Source of the DNA: Gemmatimonadota bacterium
Lineage (GTDB): Bacteria > Gemmatimonadota > Gemmatimonadetes > Gemmatimonadales > Gemmatimonadaceae
Direction: 5' to 3'
Length of the DNA: 14,312 nucleotides
NCBI GenBank assembly: GCA_003142495.1
Contig: PLMM01000344.1
Span: 8,822 to 23,133 of the forward strand
Shown piece after piece: positions 6,940-13,729 of the stretch (position 1 is the first letter of the stretch; the number at the start of each line of letters is the position of its first letter). The notes beneath the pieces are model-generated. The model was not told the DNA's origin, did not search any database, and was given only the letters and a program-made list of their open reading frames with translations. A program made the translations under genes and the position numbers.

Positions 6940-6956
6940 CGCATCACCTTCGCAGA

Positions 6957-7991
6957 ATGCTCATGACCCGATATCTCGCTCCACTCGCCGCACTCTTCAT
7001 CGGCGCCGCCTCGCTCGCCGCGCAGGGAACTCCTCCGCTCGCCCCCGTCGCCGACTCCAGCCCAAGCGACACGCTCTTTCTCCGCGCGCAGCGAATGGCG
7101 GCGGAGGGGCAGGGCGATGCGGCGCGCGCGCTGGTGCAGCACGAGATCGATACGGCGAGCGCGGGCTCGCCGAGGTATGTGGACGCGCTCTACTGGCGTG
7201 CGGTCGTGGCGGCGACGGCGTCGGATGCGGAGAAGGATCTGCGGCGCATCATCATCGAGTTCCCGCTGTCGCCGCGCAACGAGGACGCGTTGCTCCGGCT
7301 CGCGCAGCTCGAGATGACGCGTGGCGACAACGATCAGGCGCTCGCGCATCTGCAGCGGCTCGTGATCGATCATCCCACGAGCCCGTCGCGCGCGCGCGCA
7401 TCGTTCTGGATGGCGCGCGTGTACTTCGACAAGAATCAGACACCGGCGGCGTGCCGCAGCCTCGCCGATGCGTCGCACAACACGTCGCCCGGCCAGGTGG
7501 AGCAAAAAAATCAGATCGACTTCTGGATGCAGCGCTGCCACGGCAACGATACCGCGGCAGTGGCGACGACGATGGTGGACAGCACGCCGACGGTCGCTCT
7601 GCCAACCGTAGTCGCGTCCGCGCCGCAGAGCGCGCCCGCGCGCGAGACGGAGCGAGTGCCGCCGCCACCGGCCGCTGTGCCTGTCAAGAGGGCGACGACT
7701 TCGAAAAAAACGGTCACGACCACCGCGACGACCACCACCGTCGTTCCGCGCGCGTCGAAGGGCCCGACGAAGTACACCGTGCAGGTGGCCGCGTACGACA
7801 CGCGCGATGCCGCGGTGACGCTGCAGCACAGCCTGATCGCTCGCGGGCTCGAAGCACGCATCGTCGGAACGACGAAGCCGTTCCGCGTGCGCGTTGGGTA
7901 TTACGACACGCGCGCGAAGGCCGACGCGGCGGCGGCGCAGCTGAAGGCCAAGCAGCTCACCGTGTATGTCACGGAGGCCGAAGCGCGGTGA
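6957..7991 (+). CDS. Exported TPR-like / SPOR-domain protein
   Basis: A 344-residue protein (342 if ATG 6963 is used; neither start has a good ribosome binding site). Residues 1-22 form a signal peptide ending SLAA before Gln23, so the protein is periplasmic or outer-envelope. About 35-180 is helical with TPR-like repeats, for example DALLRLAQLEMTRGDNDQAL and the ARASFWMARVYFDKNQTPAA segment. Then comes a Pro/Thr/Lys-rich linker (about 190-268, with a run of Thr) and a C-terminal SPOR domain (about 270-344, from KYTVQVAAYDTRDAA to VYVTEAEAR). SPOR domains bind denuded peptidoglycan glycans at division sites, so a role in division or wall maintenance is likely. TPR-like plus SPOR is also seen in YbgF/Tol-type and coordinator proteins, but I would not name it. 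It lies between holA and mutS and its stop overlaps the mutS start. Confidence 0.85.
   Translation: MLMTRYLAPLAALFIGAASLAAQGTPPLAPVADSSPSDTLFLRAQRMAAEGQGDAARALVQHEIDTASAGSPRYVDALYWRAVVAATASDAEKDLRRIIIEFPLSPRNEDALLRLAQLEMTRGDNDQALAHLQRLVIDHPTSPSRARASFWMARVYFDKNQTPAACRSLADASHNTSPGQVEQKNQIDFWMQRCHGNDTAAVATTMVDSTPTVALPTVVASAPQSAPARETERVPPPPAAVPVKRATTSKKTVTTTATTTTVVPRASKGPTKYTVQVAAYDTRDAAVTLQHSLIARGLEARIVGTTKPFRVRVGYYDTRAKADAAAAQLKAKQLTVYVTEAEAR
7973..7977 (+). promoter_or_regulatory. Ribosome binding site of mutS
   Basis: GGAGG lies 10 bases before GTG 7988, inside the end of the SPOR-domain gene. It decides the mutS start together with the GTGA stop/start overlap. Confidence 0.65.
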
Positions 7992-10579
7992 GTCGTGAAA
8001 CGCCGCTGATGGAGCACTGGCGCGAGATGAAGTCGCGCAATCCCGGCGCCATCCTGCTCTACCGGCTCGGCGAGTTCTACGAGACGTTCTACGAGGACGC
8101 CGAGATCGCGTCGCGGGTGCTCGGGCTCACGCTCACGTCGCGCAACAACGGCGGCGCGGCGGACGTGCCGCTCGCGGGCGTGCCCGCGAAGGCGATGAGC
8201 GGCTATCTGCGCCAGCTCGTGTCGCAGGGCTATCGCGTCGCGATCTGTGAGCAGATGGAAGATGCGAAGAACGCGAAGGGCGCCACGGTGCGTCGCGAGG
8301 TGGTGGAGACGATCACTCCAGGTGCCGCCTTCGCGGACGATCTGCTCGATCACGCGCGCAACAACTTTCTCTGCGCGCTCCAGGTGACGGGCGCGCAGGC
8401 GGGGATCGCCGCCGCCGATCTTTCCACCGGCGAGCTCCGGCTCATCGTGTGCGAGACGGCGGATCTCGAGCCATTTCTCGCGCGGCTCGCGCCGAGCGAG
8501 ATGGTGCTGGTGCGCGGGGAGAATGCGCCGTCGCCGCGTGGGCCTACGGGCGAGGGGCCGCTCGTCACGGAGCGCGAGCGCTGGGAGTTCGATCCCGCGC
8601 TCGCGACGGATGCGCTGCGTGCGCAATTCGGCGTCGCGTCGCTCGAGGCGTTCGGCATCGGTGCGAGCGATGCGCCCGCGGTTGGTGCGGCCGGCGCGCT
8701 GCTCCGCTATCTGCACGAGCTGCAGCCGCAGGGCATTCCGCATCTCGCGCGGCCCGTGGTGGAGCGCGCGGGGAGCGCGATGCCGCTCGACGAGATGACG
8801 CGGCGCAATCTCGAGCTCGTCGAGTCGCTGCGCGGCGGCGACCGCAGCGGCACGCTCATCGACGTGCTCGATCGCACGGCGACGCCGATGGGTGCGCGAC
8901 TGCTGCGCTCGTGGATTCTCACGCCGCTCACCGAGCGCGCGCCGATCGATGCGCGCCTCGATGCGGTGGGCGGGCTGCTCGACGATGCGCTCGCGCGCGA
9001 GACGCTGCGCACCGCGTTGGACGGCGTGCGCGATGTCGAGCGGCTCGCGAGCAAGGCCGCCGCCGGCCGCGCCACCCCACGGGAGCTCGGCGCACTCGGC
9101 GGCTCTCTCGCGCGCCTCCCCGCCGTGTCGGCGGCGGCGCGGCGCGTGGGGGAGGCGGGGGTGGTGAAGGAGCTGCTCGCCAAGTGGGATGACTGCGCGG
9201 AGCTCAGCGCGCATCTGGCGCTCGGCCTGGTCGACCGGCCGCCTGTAGCGATCGGCGAGGAGGAGGCGATCCGCGCGGGCTTCGACGCGGAGCTCGACGA
9301 GATGCGCGCGCTGCAGCGCGGCGGCCGCGACGCGATCGCGCGCATCCAGACGGCGGAGCGCGCGCGCACGGGGATCGCGTCGCTCAAGGTTGGCTACAAC
9401 AAGGTGTTCGGCTACTTCATCGAGATCACGAACGCGAACAAGGAGCACGTACCGGCGGACTACCAGCGCCGGCAGACGCTCGCGGGCGCCGAGCGTTACG
9501 TGACGCCGGAGCTCAAGGAGTACGAGGAGAAGGTGCTCACCGCCGGCGAGCGCATCGAGCTCCGCGAGCGCGCGCTCTTCGAGACGTTGCGCGCGCTCGC
9601 CGGCGCGGCGATCGGACGGCTGCAGTGCGCCGCATCTATTCTCGCGCAGCTCGACGTGCTCGCGGCGCTCGCGGAGGTCGCGGCGCGCGAGGGGTACGCG
9701 CGCCCGGAGATCAGCGACGACTTCGCACTCGACATCACAGGCGGCCGGCATCCCGTGGTCGAGCGCATGATGCCGCGCGACAAGTTCATCCCCAACGATG
9801 TGACGCTCACGACCGACGCGCGGATGATCATCCTCACCGGTCCGAACATGGCGGGCAAGTCGACGATCCTGCGCCAGATTGGACTGATCGTGCTGATGGC
9901 GCAGATTGGGAGCTTCGTGCCAGCGAGCCGCGCGCGCATCGGTATCGTCGACCGCGTCTTCACGCGCGTGGGCGCGAGCGACAACCTCGTGCGCGGGCAG
10001 TCGACGTTCATGGTCGAGATGTCGGAGACGAGCGCGATCCTCCACACCGCGACCCGGCGCAGCCTCGTGCTGCTCGACGAGATCGGGCGCGGCACGTCGA
10101 CGTACGACGGCGTGTCGATCGCCTGGGCGGTGAGCGAGCATCTGCACGATGCGATCGGCTGCAAGACGGTGTTCGCGACGCACTATCACGAGCTGACGCA
10201 GCTGGCCGAGGAGCGCGATGCGGTGCGGAACTTTACGGTGGCGGTGCGCGAGGTTGGCGACGAGGTGCTCTTTCTGCACACGCTGATCGCGGGCGGCGCG
10301 GATCGCTCGTACGGCATCGAGGTCGGCAGACTCGCGGGGCTGCCGCCGGCGGTCGTGAGCCGCGCGCGCGTGCTGCTGAAGCTGCTCGAGGCGGAGCACC
10401 ACATCGTGCGGCCGGGCGCGATGTCGCGCGAGGCGGCGCCTGCAACCGAGCAGCTCGCGCTCTTCGCGAGCGTGCCGCATCCGCTGGTGGAGAAGCTGCG
10501 CGGAGTCGATCTCGACAATCTCACTCCGCTCAAGGCGCTGCAGCTTCTGGCCGAGCTGCAGCGGGACGCTAACGGCTGA
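7988..10579 (+). CDS. mutS: DNA mismatch repair protein MutS
   Basis: An 863-residue MutS, normal length. The mismatch-recognition domain begins at once and has the Phe-x-Glu wedge (Phe30 and Glu32 in RLGEFYETFYEDA). The connector, lever and clamp domains follow; the clamp segment near VGYNKVFGYFIEIT is well conserved. The ABC-type ATPase domain has Walker A GPNMAGKST (618-626), the SxxSTFMVEM-type signature after it, Walker B VLLDE with Asp697-Glu698, then IGRGTSTYDG and the FATHYHEL switch. A C-terminal helix-turn-helix/tetramer region follows. It recognises base mismatches and small loops after replication and recruits MutL, which is not in this window. The GTG start overlaps the previous stop (GTGA), so translation is probably coupled to the SPOR-domain gene. 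No missing key residue is seen. Confidence 0.97.
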   Translation: MSRETPLMEHWREMKSRNPGAILLYRLGEFYETFYEDAEIASRVLGLTLTSRNNGGAADVPLAGVPAKAMSGYLRQLVSQGYRVAICEQMEDAKNAKGATVRREVVETITPGAAFADDLLDHARNNFLCALQVTGAQAGIAAADLSTGELRLIVCETADLEPFLARLAPSEMVLVRGENAPSPRGPTGEGPLVTERERWEFDPALATDALRAQFGVASLEAFGIGASDAPAVGAAGALLRYLHELQPQGIPHLARPVVERAGSAMPLDEMTRRNLELVESLRGGDRSGTLIDVLDRTATPMGARLLRSWILTPLTERAPIDARLDAVGGLLDDALARETLRTALDGVRDVERLASKAAAGRATPRELGALGGSLARLPAVSAAARRVGEAGVVKELLAKWDDCAELSAHLALGLVDRPPVAIGEEEAIRAGFDAELDEMRALQRGGRDAIARIQTAERARTGIASLKVGYNKVFGYFIEITNANKEHVPADYQRRQTLAGAERYVTPELKEYEEKVLTAGERIELRERALFETLRALAGAAIGRLQCAASILAQLDVLAALAEVAAREGYARPEISDDFALDITGGRHPVVERMMPRDKFIPNDVTLTTDARMIILTGPNMAGKSTILRQIGLIVLMAQIGSFVPASRARIGIVDRVFTRVGASDNLVRGQSTFMVEMSETSAILHTATRRSLVLLDEIGRGTSTYDGVSIAWAVSEHLHDAIGCKTVFATHYHELTQLAEERDAVRNFTVAVREVGDEVLFLHTLIAGGADRSYGIEVGRLAGLPPAVVSRARVLLKLLEAEHHIVRPGAMSREAAPATEQLALFASVPHPLVEKLRGVDLDNLTPLKALQLLAELQRDANG

Positions 10580-10600
10580 GTCAACGGCTCGGCCGCCGGC

Positions 10601-11569
10601 TCACTCCATCGCGAACTCGCGCGAGAACGCGACGACGAAGGAGAAGGTCTTCGCCTTGCTGCGCGTCTCCATCGCGTCCGAGATGCGCTCGAGGCGCTTC
10701 GGAACGCCGAGAATCTTTTCCTGCGCCTGGCGCCCGGTAGCGTCGAGCCCCTCGAGCGTATCGATCGCCCAGTGCTTGATCTGCTCCTCGACGATCTTCA
10801 GATAATCGCGCGGCCCATAAATACCGGCGCGCCAAATCACATCCGCCATCTCGCGGAAGTTCGGCATGCTCACCCCAGGCATGTCGATCGACGGCATGAC
10901 CGCAGCCGCGGAGACCAGCGCGCGATTCGGGTCGCGCTTGAGCACGGCCTCGAAGATCTTCCGGTAGAACACGTAGTGCCGCGCCTCTTCCTTCGCGACG
11001 TTCGACAGCACGACGCCGATCGTCGGCTCGAACTCGCCCGCAAGCTTCCCCGTGTTCGAGTGGCTCACCTGCGTCGCACGCTCCTGTAGCGTGGTGTACA
11101 CGAAGACGCGATAGGGGTCCTTGTCCCACGCCGGCTCGAATCCCGCCTTCAGATACTCGAATTGCATCCGCTCGAGCTCCGGATTGTTCAGCAACTGACT
11201 GTCGCGCGTGTAGTCGTGAAGCACCGCGCCGTGCCGGTCCTCCTCGGCCGTCCACAGATTCGTCCACTTGTGCCAGAAGCTCGTGCTGCCGAGGTAGACG
11301 GCGAGCAGGCGGTGGAAATGCGGGAGCCCTTCCTCGGTGAGGAGGTTGAGGGCGAGCGCGACGCGTATCGGCGTGGTGATGCCGCGCGTGCGCTCACGGA
11401 GCTCGGCAACATGGTGATCGGGGTCGGTGTCGGGCGCCGGCGCGAGCAGCTCGCTCGGAAACCAGAGGATGCGCTTCGACTCGTGCACCACCATCAGCTC
11501 TGCAACGAGCTCTTCGAGATCGGCGAGTACTTCTACCTTCGCCAGCATCTCCATTTCCGGAACAGTCAT
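10601..11569 (-). CDS. Soluble diiron acyl-ACP desaturase
   Basis: A 322-residue member of the stearoyl-ACP 9-desaturase family, which puts a double bond into an acyl chain carried on acyl carrier protein using O2 and reduced ferredoxin. All six iron ligands of the plant enzyme have counterparts: the Glu pair in LLTEEGLPHF (79-80), Glu110 and His113 in WTAEEDRHG, Glu163 in LQERATQVSHSNT, and Glu195 and His198 in AKEEARHY. No membrane segment or targeting peptide is present, so it is cytosolic. The ATG at 11569 lacks a ribosome binding site. It converges with mutS (21-base gap) and is likely transcribed alone. Position specificity cannot be read from the motifs. The need for O2 indicates an aerobic or microaerobic life. 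Bacterial members are patchily distributed, best known in actinobacteria. Confidence 0.93.
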   Translation of the reverse strand: MTVPEMEMLAKVEVLADLEELVAELMVVHESKRILWFPSELLAPAPDTDPDHHVAELRERTRGITTPIRVALALNLLTEEGLPHFHRLLAVYLGSTSFWHKWTNLWTAEEDRHGAVLHDYTRDSQLLNNPELERMQFEYLKAGFEPAWDKDPYRVFVYTTLQERATQVSHSNTGKLAGEFEPTIGVVLSNVAKEEARHYVFYRKIFEAVLKRDPNRALVSAAAVMPSIDMPGVSMPNFREMADVIWRAGIYGPRDYLKIVEEQIKHWAIDTLEGLDATGRQAQEKILGVPKRLERISDAMETRSKAKTFSFVVAFSREFAME

Positions 11570-11805
11570 GAGACGGCCATGGAATGAGCATCGAGAATGT
11601 GCGCGCTCGCGCGGCGATCTCCACCCTCGAAAATTCGAATTAGCGAGCCAACGTCTTTGAGCAAATGTATCCGAAATGCCGAGCTAGGCAGCCCGGGAAT
11701 GCCTCTAGGGCCGTAACGGAGTGCCTGGCGTTCGGTGGAGCACGTGTACGAGTCCATACTATCCTGCGTGAGTGGGGCAGCACAACGGCTTGGCTTCCGC
11801 AAGAG
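11570..11805. other. Intergenic region upstream of the desaturase gene
   Basis: A 236-base gap between two minus-strand genes, with an AT-richer patch around 11625-11685 that probably holds the desaturase promoter, although no pair of hexamers is convincing. Just before the desaturase start there is a 4-codon frame (ATG 11580 to TGA 11566, Met-Ala-Val-Ser) whose stop overlaps the real ATG. I see no RNA gene and no clear terminator for the cystathionine beta-synthase gene. Confidence 0.35.
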
Positions 11806-13203
11806 CTACCGCGCCATCATGTACGCGAGCACATCGCTGCGTGTGACGATTCCGCCCACCGTGCCGTTCGCGCGCACGAGCAGCGCGGGATTCGACTTCG
11901 AGAGCAGCTTCACCACGCTCTCCACCGTCTGCGCCCCATCGATGATCGGGAACGGCGCTTCCATTACCTCGCTCACCGGCACCTCGAGCAGCTTGCCGTT
12001 CTCGAGCGCTTTCGCCGAGAGTACGCTTTCGGAGACGGAGCCGACGCAGCTGTCGCCGTCCATCACCGGGAGCTGCGACACATCGTGCAGCGACATGAGC
12101 CCGAGTGCCTGGCGCACGCTCGCGGATGGCGCGACGCTCACGACGCGCGGCGTTCCATCCTGCTTCCCCTGCAGCAGCTGTCCGATCGGCATGCGATCGG
12201 AATCGAGCAGCTGATTCTCGCGCATCCACTCGTCGTTGTAGAGCTTCGAGAGATAGCGCTCGCCCGTGTCGCAGAGGAAAGTCACCACGAACGCCTTCGG
12301 ATCGTTCACCTCGCGCGCCACCTGGAGAGCCACGTGCGCGATCAGCCCACTCGATCCGCCAACGAACAGCCCCTCCTCGCGCGTGAGCCTGCGCGCCATC
12401 GCGAACGACTCTCGATCGGTGACCGTGCGATAGTCATCGATGACCGACATGTCGATCGTTCCCGGAATCTTGTCCTGCCCGACGCCCTCGATCTTGTACG
12501 GCACACCCTCCGGCTTCCGCGCGCCCTTGCTCCGCCAGTACTCGGCCAGTATCGATCCGACCGGATCGCCGCCGATGATTTTCACGTTGGGATTCTTCTC
12601 CTTCAGAAATTTCCCGACGCCAGAGATCGTGCCGCCCGTGCCCGCGGCGGCGACGAAGTGCGTGATCCTTCCTTCGGTCTGCTCCCACAGCTCGGGGCCC
12701 GTCGTCTCGTAGTGCGCTTCCGGATTTGCGGGATTGTAGAACTGGTTCGCGAGCACCGCGTTCGGCGTCTCCTTCGCTATCCGCGCGGCCATCACCACGT
12801 AGTGATCGGGATGATCGGGAGGCACGGCCGTCGGCGTGATGATCACCTCGGCGCCAAAGGCCTTGAGCAGCCTCACTTTCTCCTGCGACATCTTGTCGGG
12901 CATCGTGAAGATGCAGCGATAGCCCTTGAGCGCCGCCGCCATCGCGAGCCCCACACCCGTGTTGCCGCTCGTTCCCTCGACAATCGTGCCGCCCGGCTTC
13001 AGCTCCCCCGACTTCTCGGCGCGCTCGATGATCGGCACGCCGATCCGATCCTTCACGCTCCCGCCCGGGTTGAAGAACTCTGCCTTCGCGTACACCGGCG
13101 TGACCACGCCGCGCGTCACTCGGCTCAGCCGAATGAGTGGCGTCCAGCCGATGGTGTCGAGAACGCTGTCGTACGGGCGTGTGTTGCGCGGGAGGGTGCT
13201 CAT
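11806..13203 (-). CDS. Cystathionine beta-synthase with C-terminal CBS-domain pair
   Basis: A 465-residue PLP enzyme of fold type II. The cofactor lysine is Lys51 in FFNPGGSVKDR, the substrate loop is TSGNTG (78-83), the phosphate loop is GTGGTISG, and GGSSG supplies the serine near the pyridine nitrogen. MPDKMSQEKVRLLKAFGAE and IEGVGQDKIP resemble cystathionine beta-synthase more than cysteine synthase. Residues 338-465 form two CBS domains (VSVAPSASVRQALGLMSLHD and, after it, VSEVMEAPFPI to GGIVTRSDVLAYM), a regulatory module that often binds adenosyl ligands such as SAM. It condenses serine with homocysteine to cystathionine, the first step of reverse transsulfuration; cysteine synthase activity remains possible. 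The ATG at 13203 overlaps the stop of the TonB-like gene (ATGA) and has no ribosome binding site, so translation is probably coupled. Cytoplasmic. Confidence 0.92.
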   Translation of the reverse strand: MSTLPRNTRPYDSVLDTIGWTPLIRLSRVTRGVVTPVYAKAEFFNPGGSVKDRIGVPIIERAEKSGELKPGGTIVEGTSGNTGVGLAMAAALKGYRCIFTMPDKMSQEKVRLLKAFGAEVIITPTAVPPDHPDHYVVMAARIAKETPNAVLANQFYNPANPEAHYETTGPELWEQTEGRITHFVAAAGTGGTISGVGKFLKEKNPNVKIIGGDPVGSILAEYWRSKGARKPEGVPYKIEGVGQDKIPGTIDMSVIDDYRTVTDRESFAMARRLTREEGLFVGGSSGLIAHVALQVAREVNDPKAFVVTFLCDTGERYLSKLYNDEWMRENQLLDSDRMPIGQLLQGKQDGTPRVVSVAPSASVRQALGLMSLHDVSQLPVMDGDSCVGSVSESVLSAKALENGKLLEVPVSEVMEAPFPIIDGAQTVESVVKLLSKSNPALLVRANGTVGGIVTRSDVLAYMMAR

Positions 13204-13658
13204 GGCACGGATTTGGGGCGAAGTGGCTGGAGGATGGTGTCGCCGGCGAGCGGCTTTCCCTTCGGATGGCGGAAGAACACGGGGAGCTTGAGCGACACGC
13301 TCACCGGATGCCCCTTCGTCGTTGCCGGCTCGAAGCGAAGCTCGCGCGACCCCGCGACCGCGGATGAATCGAGCCCTGGATAGCCCGACGACTCGACGAC
13401 GCTCGTCGACTCGGGCCACACGATGCCGGTGCTATCGATGTGGATGTGCAGCGTGACGTTGCCCTGTACCTTCTTCGCGTAGAGCGCCGGCGGATAGCGA
13501 AAGGGGAGCTCGCGATTGAGCATCACGGGCATCACGTCGGGCTTGGCGCCGTCCGTCTGCACGGCCTCGATCGCCTTGCGTGCCTGCTCTCGATCGAGGC
13601 ACGCTGAGGCCGCCAGAAACATGGCGCAGGCAAGCAGTTTGAGGGTCGGTTGCATCAT
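13200..13658 (-). CDS. Small TonB C-terminal-like lipoprotein
   Basis: A 152-residue protein (151 if the second ATG at 13655 is used). It begins with a short signal peptide ending AASA-Cys20, compatible with a lipobox, so it is probably anchored to a membrane facing the periplasm. Residues about 55-140 look like a TonB C-terminal fold: FRYPPALYAKKVQGNVTLHI, an IDSTGIV strand turn, ESSGYPGLDSSAV and FEPATTKGHPVSVSLKLPV, the usual order of conserved turns. It lacks the N-terminal membrane helix plus long Pro-rich spacer of true TonB, so energy transfer to receptors is unlikely; stand-alone TonB-C proteins are common and of uncertain role. Its stop overlaps the start of the cystathionine beta-synthase gene, indicating one transcript. 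It is divergent from ddl across 71 bases. Confidence 0.82.
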   Translation of the reverse strand: MMQPTLKLLACAMFLAASACLDREQARKAIEAVQTDGAKPDVMPVMLNRELPFRYPPALYAKKVQGNVTLHIHIDSTGIVWPESTSVVESSGYPGLDSSAVAGSRELRFEPATTKGHPVSVSLKLPVFFRHPKGKPLAGDTILQPLRPKSVP

Positions 13659-13729
13659 ACGGAATGTACTCGGCGTTTACGTGCTCGCGGGAGACTACAC
13701 GCGGGGGGCGGTTTCGGTACATTGTGCAC
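13659..13729. promoter_or_regulatory. Divergent promoter region with paired TACATT hexamers
   Basis: Rightward, TACATT (13718-13723) ends 6 bases before the ddl ATG. Leftward, TACATT (13668-13663) ends 7 bases before the ATG at 13655 of the TonB-like gene and 4 before the one at 13658. Each matches four of six -10 positions. No -35 partner is clear. If used, both transcripts would be nearly or fully leaderless, consistent with no ribosome binding site on either side. Confidence 0.4.

Noticed and set aside
7505..7511. A_AAA_AAT slippery heptamer in frame in the SPOR gene (and a second A7 run at 7704-7710); a -1 shift would lead into the mutS frame
   Set aside because: The hairpin that follows (7533-7562) starts 21 bases away, too far for normal -1 frameshifting, and the fusion would contain about 159 residues of nonsense-like sequence. 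The open frame is explained by GC content.
6680..7987. The mutS frame stays open about 1,300 bases upstream of its start
   Set aside because: The translated stretch is Arg/Ala-rich with no similarity I recognise, and it overlaps holA and the SPOR gene, both of which have clear family features in other frames.
7901..10480. A very long open frame (859 codons) on the strand opposite mutS
   Set aside because: It is rich in Arg, His and Ala with no domain or signal and mirrors the mutS codons; GC-rich genes commonly lack stops on the opposite strand.
10580..10600. A shared bidirectional terminator between mutS and the desaturase gene
   Set aside because: Only a 4-bp stem (CGGC-TCG-GCCG) is visible, without a T- or A-run on either side.
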